Notes under the pieces: generated by a model
What the model was told of the DNA's origin: nothing
The model's input: the letters and a program-made list of their open reading frames with translations, nothing else
Databases searched by the model: none
Assembly (NCBI RefSeq): GCF_038562635.1
Contig: NZ_JBCFBO010000001.1
Coordinates: 620,001 to 684,000 of the forward strand
DNA from: Methanobacterium sp.
Lineage (GTDB): Archaea; Methanobacteriota; Methanobacteria; Methanobacteriales; Methanobacteriaceae
Length of the DNA: 64,000 nucleotides
Reading direction: 5' to 3'
Made by a program: the position numbers and the translations under genes
Part shown: positions 42,545 through 51,514 of the stretch, piece after piece
Numbering within the stretch: position 1 is the stretch's first letter
How the letters are laid out: each line of letters begins with the position of its first letter

Positions 42545-44224
42545 ATGAAAGTTTCATCCTTACTCCCAATAACCCGGTGGGCAAGATCGTATGATAAAGA
42601 ATGGTTAAGACCAGATATTATTGCTGGAATTACAGTTGGGGCATTTACAATACCCGAAGCCATGGCATACGTTTCTCTGGCAGGGCTACCTCCCGAAATT
42701 GGTTTATATTCTGCAATGGTAGCTTTACTGGTTTACATGATTTTTGGGACATCTAAACAATTGTCTATCGGCCCTACCTCAACTATTTCTATACTGGTTG
42801 GTTCTACAATTGGTTCCCTGATGGCTGTAAATACCGGCCAGTACTTCATGATGGCATCACTTGTAGCCGTCATGGTGGGGATTCTCGCGCTCATATCCTG
42901 GGCTTTAAGATTAGGATTCATAATTAAATTCATTTCAAAAACTGTTTTAACCGGATTTTTAGCAGGTCTAGCATTATATATTGCCTCTGGACAACTCCCT
43001 ACATTACTTGGAATACCTGGAGGTTCGGGCACTTTTTTTAACCGCATGTATTATCTTTTCATGCATATTGGCCAGGCAAACCCTGCCACTCTTGCCATTG
43101 GTATCGGTGGAATTCTTTTTTTAATTTTAGCCACTAAAAAATTTCCTAAACTACCCAATACGTTGTTCCTTGTTTTAGGGTCAATTGCAGTCGTTACTCT
43201 GGCTAACTTAGCTTCTTTAGGTGTAAAAATAGTAGGGAACCTTCCCCAAGGATTACCTGCGTTGATAGTTCCAGATCCCAATTTGATAGATATTAATATC
43301 TTGATCACTCTAGCAGTGACTGTTTTTCTTGTAAGTTATGTGGAAGGGTATATATTCGCCTCGGAATATGCTGCTAAAAACAACTATAAAGTTGATAAAA
43401 ATCAGGAACTGCTGGCTTTGGGGGCATCTAATGTAGCTGTAGGCCTTTTCCAGGGGCTGCCAATAGGTGGAACCCTATCGAGAACCGCAGTAGCTGACGA
43501 AAGTGGGGCAAAAACCCAACTTGCAGGAGGGGTATCTGGATTAGTACTTTTATTAGTTCTGGTTTTATTTACAGGAATATTTTACAACTTGCCTCAAGCC
43601 ATACTGGCTGCTATTGTACTGTATGTAATAAGAGGTCTGGTTGATATTCCCCATTTCCGTAAAATCTATAATTTCAACAAGATAGAATTCACAGTTGCCA
43701 TTGTAACACTTTTAACAGTGCTTTTTATCGGTGCACTGGAGGGAATTGTAATAGGAGTTATATTATCAGTCTTAAGCCTGCTTAAAAATATGTACAACCC
43801 ACATATAGCCATATTAGGTCGTATTCCAGGTACTGTCCAATATTTAGATATTAAACGCCGCCCAGAAGCTGAAATAGCGTCCCATACCCTCATTGTCCGG
43901 GTCGATGGGTCACAGATATTCTTGAACACAGAAAACGTGAAAAATACTATTATAGATTTAGTAGATGGAAAATATAAAGACACTAAATTATTTGTCTTAG
44001 ATTTTGAGGCCACTTCTTTTATTGATTATTCCGGAATTGAAATGTTAGAAGAACTTGTCGACGAGCTGAAGAGCCGCGGCATTAAAGTTAAAGCCGCCAA
44101 TGTCTATGGACCTCTCAGACAATCTATTAAAAAGACAAGATTAGAACAAGAAATCATGGAAAGTAAATTCTGTTTAACCATTGACCAGTGCCTTAAAAGA
44201 TGGGAAAAAGAAGAAAAAGAATAG
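42545..44224 (+). CDS. SulP family anion transporter
   Basis: Membrane transporter for sulfate or other anions (the family also moves bicarbonate and molybdate). The 559-residue protein has about 10-12 membrane segments beginning near IIAGITVGAFTIPEAMAYVSLAGLPP, the SulP signature (about 23-50), with TSKQLSIGPTSTIS following. The cytoplasmic C-terminus is a STAS domain from about 445 (ILVRVDGSQIFLNTENVK ... LDFEATSFIDYSGIEMLEEL). I use ATG 42545, preceded by GGAG; ATG 42530 lies just upstream and lacks its own site. Alone with its downstream CPA antiporter neighbour (166 bp). Confidence 0.93.
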   Translation: MKVSSLLPITRWARSYDKEWLRPDIIAGITVGAFTIPEAMAYVSLAGLPPEIGLYSAMVALLVYMIFGTSKQLSIGPTSTISILVGSTIGSLMAVNTGQYFMMASLVAVMVGILALISWALRLGFIIKFISKTVLTGFLAGLALYIASGQLPTLLGIPGGSGTFFNRMYYLFMHIGQANPATLAIGIGGILFLILATKKFPKLPNTLFLVLGSIAVVTLANLASLGVKIVGNLPQGLPALIVPDPNLIDINILITLAVTVFLVSYVEGYIFASEYAAKNNYKVDKNQELLALGASNVAVGLFQGLPIGGTLSRTAVADESGAKTQLAGGVSGLVLLLVLVLFTGIFYNLPQAILAAIVLYVIRGLVDIPHFRKIYNFNKIEFTVAIVTLLTVLFIGALEGIVIGVILSVLSLLKNMYNPHIAILGRIPGTVQYLDIKRRPEAEIASHTLIVRVDGSQIFLNTENVKNTIIDLVDGKYKDTKLFVLDFEATSFIDYSGIEMLEELVDELKSRGIKVKAANVYGPLRQSIKKTRLEQEIMESKFCLTIDQCLKRWEKEEKE

Positions 44225-44390
44225 AATCTAATTTAATTTTTCAAATCAACATTTATTAAAAATACCTATTTTTTAATAAAATCTCTAAATGGACATATTT
44301 TAAACATTTAAACCTCATGAAGTATTATAATGAGGTAAACGTTTTAATAATCAAAGATTATATACCAAAATAAATAAATATAATTACGTA

Positions 44391-45584
44391 ATGCTTTCAG
44401 AACAATTCATTTTAATTGGTTCCCTTTTGCTTTTTATCAGCATAATAATAAGCAAAACTTCAAACAGGCTAGGAATCCCATCACTCGTTTTTTTCCTTTT
44501 AATAGGAATGCTGGCAGGTTCTGAAGGCATAGGTGGAATTTATTTTGATAATCCAAATATTACACAGTTCATAGGGATTATTGCCCTTGTCATAATCCTT
44601 TATTCAGGAGGTTTAGACACTAAATGGAAAGATGTTAAACCAGTCCTTGGTAGAGGAGTTGTTCTTTCAACTGCAGGTGTTTTAATAACCACCATTGCAG
44701 TAGGCCTTTTTATTAACTGGATTACAGGGTTTTCCATTATCCAGTCCATTTTAATTGGAGCTATTATTTCATCCACAGATGCAGCAGCAATATTTTCTAT
44801 CTTCGGGTCAAAAAATCAGGATTTAAAAAATAATATTATACCTACCCTTGAGCTTGAGAGTGGGACAAACGATCCTATGGCCTATTTTCTGACCACCACG
44901 TTAATATTTTTGATATTGAACCCCACAACATCGGTCTGGTCTACTATAATGTTACTGGTACAGTCAATAGGACTCGGTGTCATTCTAGGAGTTATTTTCG
45001 GGAAAGGATCAGTTAAACTAATTAACAGCATTAAACTCCACATTCAAGGGCTTTATCCAGTCCTTACCATAGCTCTAGCATTTTTAACATTTTCTGTGAC
45101 CTATTTTGTAGGTGGAAATGGTTTTTTAAGTGTTTACATCGCAGCATTGATACTTGGAAACAGCCACTTCATAAATAAAAAGATCCAGATGCAGTTTTTT
45201 GATGGAATGGCATGGTTAATGCAAATTATAATGTTTTTAACCTTAGGACTTCTTGTATTCCCTTCCCAAATCGTTCCAGTAATTGGAGTAGGAATTTTAA
45301 TTTCTTTTTTCCTGATTCTGGTTGCCCGGCCCCTTGCAGTATTCTTATGTCTTTCACCATTCAAAGTAGGGCTCAAAGACAAAGTTTTCATTTCGTGGGT
45401 GGGTATTAAAGGAGCCGTGCCTATTATCTTTGCAACTTACCCCATAGTAGCTGGAATTAGCGGCGCGAACATGATCTTTAACATAGTTTTCTTTATAACT
45501 TTAACCTCAGCACTGGTACAGGGGTCAACTATCCATGTAATCGCAGAACGTTTAGGCCTTTCTACTACAAAAAAAGAAGAATAA
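44391..45584 (+). CDS. CPA-type sodium or potassium/proton antiporter
   Basis: A 397-residue membrane protein with about 12 TM segments. The core has PSLVFFLLIGMLAGSEGIGG, IILYSGGLDTKW and GAIISSTDAAAIFSIF and LELESGTNDPMAYFL, the pattern of NhaP2/CvrA-type cation:proton antiporters, with Asp residues in the ST-DAAA and ND-P motifs. Unlike many NhaP2 proteins, it lacks the C-terminal TrkA-C domain. Weak ribosome site before ATG 44391 (ATTACGTA). Probably for pH or salt homeostasis alongside the SulP gene; ion choice is uncertain. Confidence 0.9.
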   Translation: MLSEQFILIGSLLLFISIIISKTSNRLGIPSLVFFLLIGMLAGSEGIGGIYFDNPNITQFIGIIALVIILYSGGLDTKWKDVKPVLGRGVVLSTAGVLITTIAVGLFINWITGFSIIQSILIGAIISSTDAAAIFSIFGSKNQDLKNNIIPTLELESGTNDPMAYFLTTTLIFLILNPTTSVWSTIMLLVQSIGLGVILGVIFGKGSVKLINSIKLHIQGLYPVLTIALAFLTFSVTYFVGGNGFLSVYIAALILGNSHFINKKIQMQFFDGMAWLMQIIMFLTLGLLVFPSQIVPVIGVGILISFFLILVARPLAVFLCLSPFKVGLKDKVFISWVGIKGAVPIIFATYPIVAGISGANMIFNIVFFITLTSALVQGSTIHVIAERLGLSTTKKEE

Positions 45585-45633
45585 TCACATAAAAAATAAA
45601 AATTAGTTAAAAAACAGCGAAAATTTTGAGCTT

Positions 45634-45906
45634 CTAATCTATGCTCTTTATTTTCCCGAAATTCTCATCATAATATTTGTAACCTTCAGGTAAGAGTCTA
45701 ACGTTAAAAAAGTCAAAATTGACCTTACTTATGTCGCCTAGTGTCTTTACTAAGTTCATTTCTTCCAGGCATGGTATTGCACTGTTAATTTCCTCACATT
45801 CCAGGTTGGTAATTCTCTTTATGACATCGCCACTGCTGGCATTTACTCTGCTTCTTTCCACCATCGCTTTTAATATTATCATTGCGTTCTCATAGTTGGA
45901 ATCCAT
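45634..45906 (-). CDS. Small winged-helix-like protein, paralogue B
   Basis: A 90-residue paralogue of the 39722-39991 protein: same ENAMIILKAMVE helix, same (R/K)ITNLECEEIN segment and same FFNVRLLPEGYKYYDENFGKIKSID C-terminus. A transcriptional regulator is a reasonable guess. I start it at ATG 45906, 7 nt after the GG of AGGTGATTTG; the preceding in-frame TTG (45909) is part of that spacer. The minus-strand promoter block around 46043-46076 resembles that of paralogue A. Confidence 0.7.
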   Translation of the reverse strand: MDSNYENAMIILKAMVERSRVNASSGDVIKRITNLECEEINSAIPCLEEMNLVKTLGDISKVNFDFFNVRLLPEGYKYYDENFGKIKSID

Positions 45907-45909
45907 CAA

Positions 45910-46464
45910 ATCACCTATTCTTTTTTAAAGAAATGCCCCCAAACAAAACGTTTTTGAGCCAAATTATTTTCCAATCTATCAAAAATATAAATTTTTAACA
46001 GATTTTGGAGTCTAATATTTTTAGTTGATATTTGAACCACATCATATATAAATCGAACTGCTTTACCATAGTAGTCGTTTAAAAGATAAATTCCAATTCC
46101 AATTTAATATGGAATATTATTTCATAGCCGGGATCACTCTTAAAATGCCATTATATACAAATCATAGGAAATTAAGGAATTTTTGTAGTTACAACCCAAT
46201 TGTTGTATTTTCTATGTATTTGACATGTACACTGTTGCTTTTCATTAGTTAAAAGTCCTGATGAAATTTTAGGAATATTCAGAATTTTGAATTTCAAATA
46301 AAATAAATTAAAATGTATCTTTTTAATCATTTAACAAATATCTGACAAAAGTGGCGCAGCAAAAATATTGGAAAATATTAGTAAAAAACGTGCACATGTA
46401 CAAAAATACATCTGTTCAAAAACATAAAAGTACAAAAAACATATAAATTAGTACGAACTTATTA
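45910..46464. other. Long non-coding stretch before a hairpin RNA candidate
   Basis: About 550 bp without a plausible ORF. It contains the promoter of paralogue B and a TACAAC/GTTGTA hairpin (46190-46207). AT-rich throughout, no repeat recognised. Confidence 0.5.
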
Positions 46465-46535
46465 TTAAGTGGACTGCTGAATAATCTTGGGCATCATTTG
46501 GTGCCTCCTTCGGTGCTCAGGATTATTTAGACATT
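46465..46535 (+). ncRNA. Candidate hairpin RNA with CCTCC in the loop
   Basis: A long stem of about 17 bp is formed by 46477-46493 and 46514-46530 (three G-T pairs), with a 20-nt loop (46494-46513) containing GGTGCCTCC. A TATA-like CATATAAATTAG (46439-46450) lies about 25 bp before it on the plus strand. CCTCC is the complement of the Shine-Dalgarno core, so the loop could pair with ribosome sites. Both the transcript and the role are inferred; a bidirectional terminator is possible but no gene ends nearby. Confidence 0.5.
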
Positions 46536-46888
46536 TTCCTTATTTTTAGAATGTTTTAAAATATTTTGCCATAGAAACTATATCTGGTTTCAGGTGAGAT
46601 TACTCTATTAAGTCTAAAACCACTCTTATCAATCATTACTCAAATTATTAAAACTAGTTTATACTCTTCTTGAGTTAGATCATTCGAAAAGTAATTTTGA
46701 TATGCGTAAAAAAAAAATTAAAAAATAGATAAATTTAAATGAAAATTAAATTTTAAAAGCTCATGATCCGTAGTTTTAATGATAAGACGTGACATCTTAA
46801 TAAAAAAACGTTCACTATAATTGTAGTACAATTTGAAGCATTAATATAGATTAAGAGCATTAAAAATTAACTTAAAACCTAAATTAAG
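46536..46888. other. AT-rich stretch between the hairpin and the TRAM gene
   Basis: About 350 bp, no ORF. AAGACGTGACATCTT near 46788 is a weak palindrome. Nothing else was seen. Confidence 0.45.
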
Positions 46889-47113
46889 CTATTCTACTAC
46901 TTCTGCAAAAGCAAAGTTTCTTCTTACAGAATTGATTTTGATTTTAACTTCATCGCCTTTTTTAGCTCCACTTACAAAAACTATGAAACCTTCTACTTTA
47001 GCGATTCCGTCTCCATCTCTTCCCATATCTTCTATTTTAACATCGTATTCTTCGCCTTCGTTAACAGGAGAAGAATTTCCTCTATTATCTCTTCCGTAAT
47101 TATTTCCAAACAA
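46889..47113 (-). CDS. TRAM domain protein
   Basis: A 74-residue protein consisting almost wholly of a TRAM domain (RNA-binding beta-barrel): EEYDVKIEDMGRDGDGIAKVEGFIVFVSGAKKGDEVKIKINSVRRNFAFAEVVE from about residue 20. The N-terminal 18 residues are Asn/Gly/Arg-rich. Single TRAM proteins of archaea act as RNA chaperones or cold-shock-like factors. Start is TTG 47113, 4 nt after GTGA. Upstream (minus) is a 450-bp AT-rich gap, which should hold its promoter. Of interest beside the several candidate small RNAs in this window. Confidence 0.92.
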   Translation of the reverse strand: MFGNNYGRDNRGNSSPVNEGEEYDVKIEDMGRDGDGIAKVEGFIVFVSGAKKGDEVKIKINSVRRNFAFAEVVE

Positions 47114-47571
47114 TTTTTCACGTCCTTATTATAGCCTAAAAAATAGGCTTCAACAATCGTTATATTTTTGATACTATATAAAGTAATGTATTTTAAAAGA
47201 AAAAAGAATATGTTATAGTTAAAAAGTCTAATTTTAACTTTTTTTCATATTAAGAACATAATACACAATCAATGGTTCTTAAACGTATATTATATCTACT
47301 TAAATTGTACTTGATAAAAGAGCTATTTAATATCAAACTCATAAAAAATACTTGTATATAGTATACTTGCCAAGAAAACTATTAAATATCTCCAGAAATT
47401 TAACTTAAACTGCTAATTTAAATAAAATATAATCTATTTGTAGTGGTAAGAAAATATCTGCTGACAAAAATTTATACTCAGTTATACATGTCATTGGATG
47501 GTCTTCATTCATACCACTTCCAACAGTTTTTTATAAATTTCATAGCTAACACGATAGAGGTGATTCTTTAT
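47114..47571. other. AT-rich gap upstream of the TRAM gene
   Basis: About 460 bp. TATA-like runs on the minus strand near 47170 (TTTATATAGTATC) suit the TRAM promoter. No ORF or strong repeat. Confidence 0.5.
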
Positions 47572-47751
47572 TTAATTTCTCATTGAAGTTAGTCTAGCTG
47601 TGATTATAGTCTTTGCCATTAGAAGATCCTTATCTTTATCTACAGACTTTTCAATTGCACTTTCAACTTTTTTTAATACATCTTTCAATTCTTCGGGCTT
47701 ACAGTTACTTGCTATTTTTAAAAACATTTCTGATTCACTTTTTTTAACCAT
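47572..47751 (-). CDS. Small hypothetical protein, about 59 residues
   Basis: Not recognised. A short helical, basic/acidic protein (VKKSESEMFLKIASNCKPEELKDVLKKVESAIEKSVDKDKDLLMAKTIITARLTSMRN). ATG 47751 and an in-frame TTG at 47769 are both possible; neither is well supplied with a ribosome site. A hairpin cluster and one copy of the inverted repeat lie directly upstream, in the same relative order as at other hairpin leaders. The helical composition supports a real gene. Confidence 0.55.
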   Translation of the reverse strand: MVKKSESEMFLKIASNCKPEELKDVLKKVESAIEKSVDKDKDLLMAKTIITARLTSMRN

Positions 47752-47814
47752 GTTAAATAATTGAATCAACTAGTTATTTAATTTTTATACGCTCATGTTC
47801 ACAAAATCGAAGCT

Positions 47815-47910
47815 TTCAAAAACCTACTGTTTTTGATGTTTGCGAAGCTTCGCTTCGCAACCGCAAAACGAAGTTTTGCATGCCCCAAAATTCTTCGAAT
47901 TTTAGGAAAT
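47815..47910. repeat. Hairpin cluster upstream of the 59-residue gene
   Basis: Consecutive hairpins: TCAAAAAC/GTTTTTGA (47816-47836), TTGCGAAG/CTTCGCAA (47840-47860), GCAAAAC/GTTTTGC (47863-47879) and AAAATTC/GAATTTT (47887-47903). Loops are 3-5 nt. No ORF. Same style as the other clusters in the window. Confidence 0.8.
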
Positions 47911-47955
47911 GCAAGCACGCAAAAAATTGGAAATTTTTTACATGTCCATTATCCA

Positions 47956-48085
47956 GTGCATGGTTCATACTTCACTGTCATAATGGTTAATCTAAGTTAA
48001 ACTTGTTTAAAAAATTCCATTTATTTAATCAAAAGTTACACAATAATTTAAATATTAATATCTGCACAGTACTCCAAACATGAGC
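47956..48085 (-). repeat. Inverted repeat element, right copy
   Basis: Near-identical reverse complement of 42254-42381. Read on the minus strand, it lies 187 bp before the small 47572 gene, just as the left copy lies 163 bp before the SulP gene, so each copy is upstream of a gene in the same relative direction. Confidence 0.9.
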
Positions 48086-48159
48086 ATTTTTACAAATTAT
48101 TTAATGAATTAATTTAAAAGATAACAAAAAAAATAAATAATATTCTTCAATAAAAAATT

Positions 48160-48366
48160 TTACAAAATTTTAGCAGCTAATTCAATATCTGATGCTTTAA
48201 CTGTTTTTCTTCCAGCGTGTTTTGCAAGTTTAACAGCTTCTACAGCAATTTTTTCACCTTTAGTTTCTAAAGCCTTTGCTAAAGTTTCAGTCGCATCTTC
48301 ACTTACTCTTAGACGACCTTCATTTTTTATGATTCTTCCAACTGGAGCCAATGGTAATTCACTCAT
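48160..48366 (-). CDS. Archaeal histone
   Basis: Chromatin protein, 68 residues, a single histone fold: MSELPLAPVGRIIKNEGRLRVSEDATETLAKALETKGEKIAVEAVKLAKHAGRKTVKASDIELAAKIL. The conserved LPLAPVGRIIK start, RVSEDA and RKTVKASDI ends are typical of Methanobacteriales HMf-like histones. Start ATG 48366 follows GAGGTGATAT; the ORF extension to 48408 is untranslated. Single gene; AT-rich upstream region contains its promoter. Confidence 0.97.
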   Translation of the reverse strand: MSELPLAPVGRIIKNEGRLRVSEDATETLAKALETKGEKIAVEAVKLAKHAGRKTVKASDIELAAKIL

Positions 48367-48709
48367 ACATATCACCTCATTTTTATTATTATATCTTTTG
48401 TAAACCATATCATATAAAATTATCGTTTATTTTGGGATTATTTTAAAAATTATAAAATTACCATTCATTTAAAACCAATTTATACACTTATTTCCATATA
48501 AAATAAAAAAATAAGGCCAATATATAACTTAGAAGCTAAATTTAATTTTAATAGTTATTGCTATTAAATATTATTAAATATTGTATAGCTAAAAAAGTAG
48601 ATGAAATTCCATTTCGCATTTATTAAATCTGAAACATGACTCCCTATAAAAATTAAAAATATTAAAAACAATAATTTAAATAATTAAAAATCAATTGTGG
48701 TGATCTATT
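48367..48709. other. Divergent promoter region (histone and a hypothetical gene)
   Basis: About 340 bp of AT-rich DNA with no ORF. Minus-strand TATA-like TTTATATGATATGG near 48405 suits the histone promoter. Confidence 0.5.
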
Positions 48710-48931
48710 ATGGAAAAATCTCAATTTATTGAAATAACCTATCTCAACTCAAAAGATAAAGAGTTATTTAAAATAGGCGAAAACAATGTAGAAAAGCTGG
48801 CAGTGCAGACTAATGAAATTATTATACATTTTAATGACAACAACCATAAATACAGGAGAGTAATCCCTTTCTCAAGTGTTCTATATTTTGACACGAATTA
48901 TGTGCCTGAAGCACCTGCATTAACGTTTTAA
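48710..48931 (+). CDS. Hypothetical protein, 73 residues
   Basis: Not recognised. A small beta-rich protein: EKSQFIEITYLNSKDKELFKIGENNVEKLAVQTNEIIIHFNDNNHKYRRVIPFSSVLYFDTN, with alternating hydrophobic residues fitting a PH-like or Sm-like small barrel. ATG 48710 follows GTGGTGATCTATT. Stand-alone, between the histone and a small zinc protein. Nothing in its context points to a role. Confidence 0.65.
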   Translation: MEKSQFIEITYLNSKDKELFKIGENNVEKLAVQTNEIIIHFNDNNHKYRRVIPFSSVLYFDTNYVPEAPALTF

Positions 48932-49217
48932 ACTTTTATCTGCTTGTTAAGTTATTGCATGAAATATTAACTCAAATAAGCAAAAGGCAATGCAGCTTAT
49001 ATGTGGGATATTTACAGATAAACGTATTTAAACGGTTATCGTCATTTGACATTATTCTCTATTTTTAACCAATATTCAACTAATCAAAATTTAACAATTA
49101 AATATTAAATTAAATTTCATTATAAAATATTAATTTTCTTTAACAGGATAAGACTGTGAATTTTAAGACAAATACTCGAATATTGAGTTTTTAAGCCGTA
49201 AATAAAATAAAACCTTA

Positions 49218-49337
49218 TCATTTATTTTCTTTATTATTACATTTTACTGGAGGATACTCTTTACCACATTTTATACATTTGTAACCCTCATGAAAATGTT
49301 TAAGTTCTCCACCGCATTCAACACAAAATAAATGCAT
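49218..49337 (-). CDS. Very small zinc-ribbon protein, 39 residues
   Basis: ATG 49337 follows GGAGATGATTTA and starts a 39-residue protein with two CxxC clamps: CVECGGEL (5-12) and CIKCGKEY (21-28), plus one more Cys at residue 33. This is a minimal zinc ribbon or rubredoxin-like knuckle. Methanogens encode many such one-ribbon proteins, often of unknown role. The strong ribosome site and four-cysteine motif make it a real gene. Confidence 0.75.
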   Translation of the reverse strand: MHLFCVECGGELKHFHEGYKCIKCGKEYPPVKCNNKENK

Positions 49338-49542
49338 TAAATCATCTCCTTATTTATCTATAAAAGCTTTAGATACAATATATATCCAAATTAATTTTAT
49401 ATCGTAAACTTCGTCTAAAATAAAAAGAACATTCTTTTTATCCTATGTTTTACCATTTACTTAAATTTTATTATTTAAAAATCATAGAATGTAAAATCAG
49501 TAATTAAAATGAGTTTTTAAAAGCAATTACCAATTTTGTAAT

Positions 49543-49752
49543 TTATTTAATTCTGTCTCTTAAAAATTGATCAAATAATCTTTTTATTGTTTCTGATGCA
49601 TAAAACCCAAATTGAATATATGTTCCATCAATTCTGGTTATCTCATCTTCTTTATAGTTTATATCGTACTTATTTAAAAATGTTACTGCTTTTTCTCTTT
49701 CAACTGCAGGCATGTAAATTGTTACAAAATCTCCATGAAACTCTAATTTCAT
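49543..49752 (-). CDS. Hypothetical protein, 69 residues
   Basis: Not recognised. A small alpha/beta protein beginning MKLEFHGDFVTIYMPAVEREKAVTFLNKYDINYKED and ending with a basic helix (IKRLFDQFLRDRIK). ATG 49752 follows AATGGTGAATAA, a good site for this genome. No cysteines or membrane segments. Alone in its neighbourhood. Confidence 0.65.
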   Translation of the reverse strand: MKLEFHGDFVTIYMPAVEREKAVTFLNKYDINYKEDEITRIDGTYIQFGFYASETIKRLFDQFLRDRIK

Positions 49753-50131
49753 TTATTCACCATTTATTTAATCATTATATCAACTTTAACCTGCACATAT
49801 AAAGTTCGCAGTTAACACCTTCTTAAAAAAATCATCTACTTTTTTTTATTTATCCATTTTTCCATTTTAGTTTTAGACACTTATAAAAAAAATACATATT
49901 TCGCCTCCAGCTTGGAAGTTTATTTAAAAAACCTTGCTTTTTTTTAGATGAAATATTCTCTAACTTCACGGGGGTTAATTAAAATAATCAATACGCAGGC
50001 TATAGATATTAAATATTTATTTTCCCTTTAATAAATATCCTAATTTTTGAATTTAAATAATATTATATGTTTGTAGTTACTAACAATCACCAGTATTAAT
50101 TCATTAAATTGAAAAGGAGGGTTCATAAAAG
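49753..50131. other. Divergent intergenic region
   Basis: About 380 bp. A plus-strand TATA-like run near 49882 precedes CGCCTCCAGCTTGG, which forms only a four-pair hairpin, so I do not call it an RNA gene. AGGAGGG at the end is the ribosome site of the next gene. Confidence 0.4.
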
Positions 50132-50500
50132 ATGAACAATCTAAAAATAGCATCAATTTTCATTGTAACAGTGTTTTCAATGAGCTATATGGTTTCAGGA
50201 GTGTCCGCAGCTAAAATGGATTCAAACTGGCAGTTTCATGTAAAGACAGTAGAGCTAAACGATACATTTACAGCTGCACCTTCAGGAATTCATATTCCCG
50301 AAGTATCCTTCAATGCACAGTACAACAAGAACTATCTAGACCTTTTATCTACTGAAGGGAACATATTTACATTCAAAGCTACTAAACAGGGGATCATATT
50401 TGTAAATATAATCTGCACTCCATGGTACCATATTCTGATATATCCCCCTGTTGACGACAGGACTATCACAGATACCTACATGATAATCATTAAAAAGTGA
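50132..50500 (+). CDS. Small exported protein, 122 residues
   Basis: Not recognised as a family. A clear signal peptide (MNNLKIASIFIVTVFSMSYMVSGVSA, about 1-26) is followed by a beta-rich domain with few charged residues (FHVKTVELNDTFTAAPSGIHIPEVSFNAQYNKNYLDLLS and FVNIICTPWYHILIYPP). A single cysteine (about 97). It may be a small Ig-like surface or protease-inhibitor-like protein. ATG 50132 follows AGGAGGG with a longer-than-usual 11-nt spacer. Alone and convergent with the TPR gene. Confidence 0.75.
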   Translation: MNNLKIASIFIVTVFSMSYMVSGVSAAKMDSNWQFHVKTVELNDTFTAAPSGIHIPEVSFNAQYNKNYLDLLSTEGNIFTFKATKQGIIFVNIICTPWYHILIYPPVDDRTITDTYMIIIKK

Positions 50501-50527
50501 TTGGTTATAAAAAAAATATTTAATTTT

Positions 50528-51514
50528 TCAGTTCAATATTTCTTTTTCTGTTTTTAATTCTTCAATTTTCATTAATGCCTCTTCATTATCTGAAGAAATT
50601 TCTAGTACCCGTTTAAAACAATCAAAAGCAAGATTATTCTTGCCTAAATCTATATAAACATTTCCCAGATTAATATAAGCTGTATCATACTCATCATCGA
50701 AGTTAATAGCTTCCTTAAAAGATTCCACCGCTTCATGATTCTGTCCAATGCTAAACTGAACATAGCCTAAGTAATTCCAGAGTTCTGGCTGATTTTTATC
50801 TATTTTAAGAGCTTTTATAAAGTATTCAATTGATTCTTCTTCTTTTTCCATAAAATACAGAACATTTCCTTTATAAAACATCGCTTTGAAATTATCCGGC
50901 TCTTTTTCCAGGATTCTATCCAGATACACCAGTGACTCGCTGTAGCAGCCCATATCCGCTAAAGTAGCCCCCATATTGTAAATAGCCTGCTTGTAATCAG
51001 GATCAATATTTAAAGCCTCTTCAAAACACACCCGCGCGTTTTCATCATCTTCCAAAATGCTGTAAGCCATACCACAATCATTCCATGCTTCAATAAAATT
51101 TTCATCTATGGAAAGTGCTATATCAAAGCAGTTTACAGCACCTTCATAGTTGCCTAAATGAATTAAATTAAGGTTTCCAATATAGTACCATAAATCTTCA
51201 TTTTCCCCATATTCCTGGGCTTCTAAAAACGCTTCTAATGATTTATCATAGTCTTCCATGAAGAAAAGACACATTCCCCTGCCGAAAAGTCCTGGAAAAT
51301 TTTTTTCTATTCTCACTGCCTTATTAAAACACTGCAGCGATTTTTCATAATTGTCCATGGACCCCAGAAGATATCCAAGTTCTAGCTGAGCTTCCATACA
51401 GAACGGATCTGCTTCTATTGCTTCACGAAAGTAGTTAACAGCCTCATTAGACTTTCCATAGCTTAATAATTCTATTCCTTTTTGATAAAGTTTTTTAGCT
51501 TGATTACTGGTCAA
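50528..51514 (-). CDS. TPR-repeat protein
   Basis: A 328-residue protein made of about nine tetratricopeptide repeats. The repeats are regular, each about 34 residues, with the W/L-G-Y/A-F-A-P pattern (for example FIEAWNDCGMAYSILEDDENARVCFEEALNIDPDYKQAI). No signal or enzyme domain. Such proteins act as protein-interaction scaffolds. Start ATG 51514 precedes a 500-bp AT-rich gap. Methanobacteriales encode many of them; no partner is apparent. Confidence 0.9.
   Translation of the reverse strand: MTSNQAKKLYQKGIELLSYGKSNEAVNYFREAIEADPFCMEAQLELGYLLGSMDNYEKSLQCFNKAVRIEKNFPGLFGRGMCLFFMEDYDKSLEAFLEAQEYGENEDLWYYIGNLNLIHLGNYEGAVNCFDIALSIDENFIEAWNDCGMAYSILEDDENARVCFEEALNIDPDYKQAIYNMGATLADMGCYSESLVYLDRILEKEPDNFKAMFYKGNVLYFMEKEEESIEYFIKALKIDKNQPELWNYLGYVQFSIGQNHEAVESFKEAINFDDEYDTAYINLGNVYIDLGKNNLAFDCFKRVLEISSDNEEALMKIEELKTEKEILN

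Noticed and set aside
49880..49905. CCTCC-containing possible small RNA
   Set aside because: Only a four-pair stem; promoter evidence weak.
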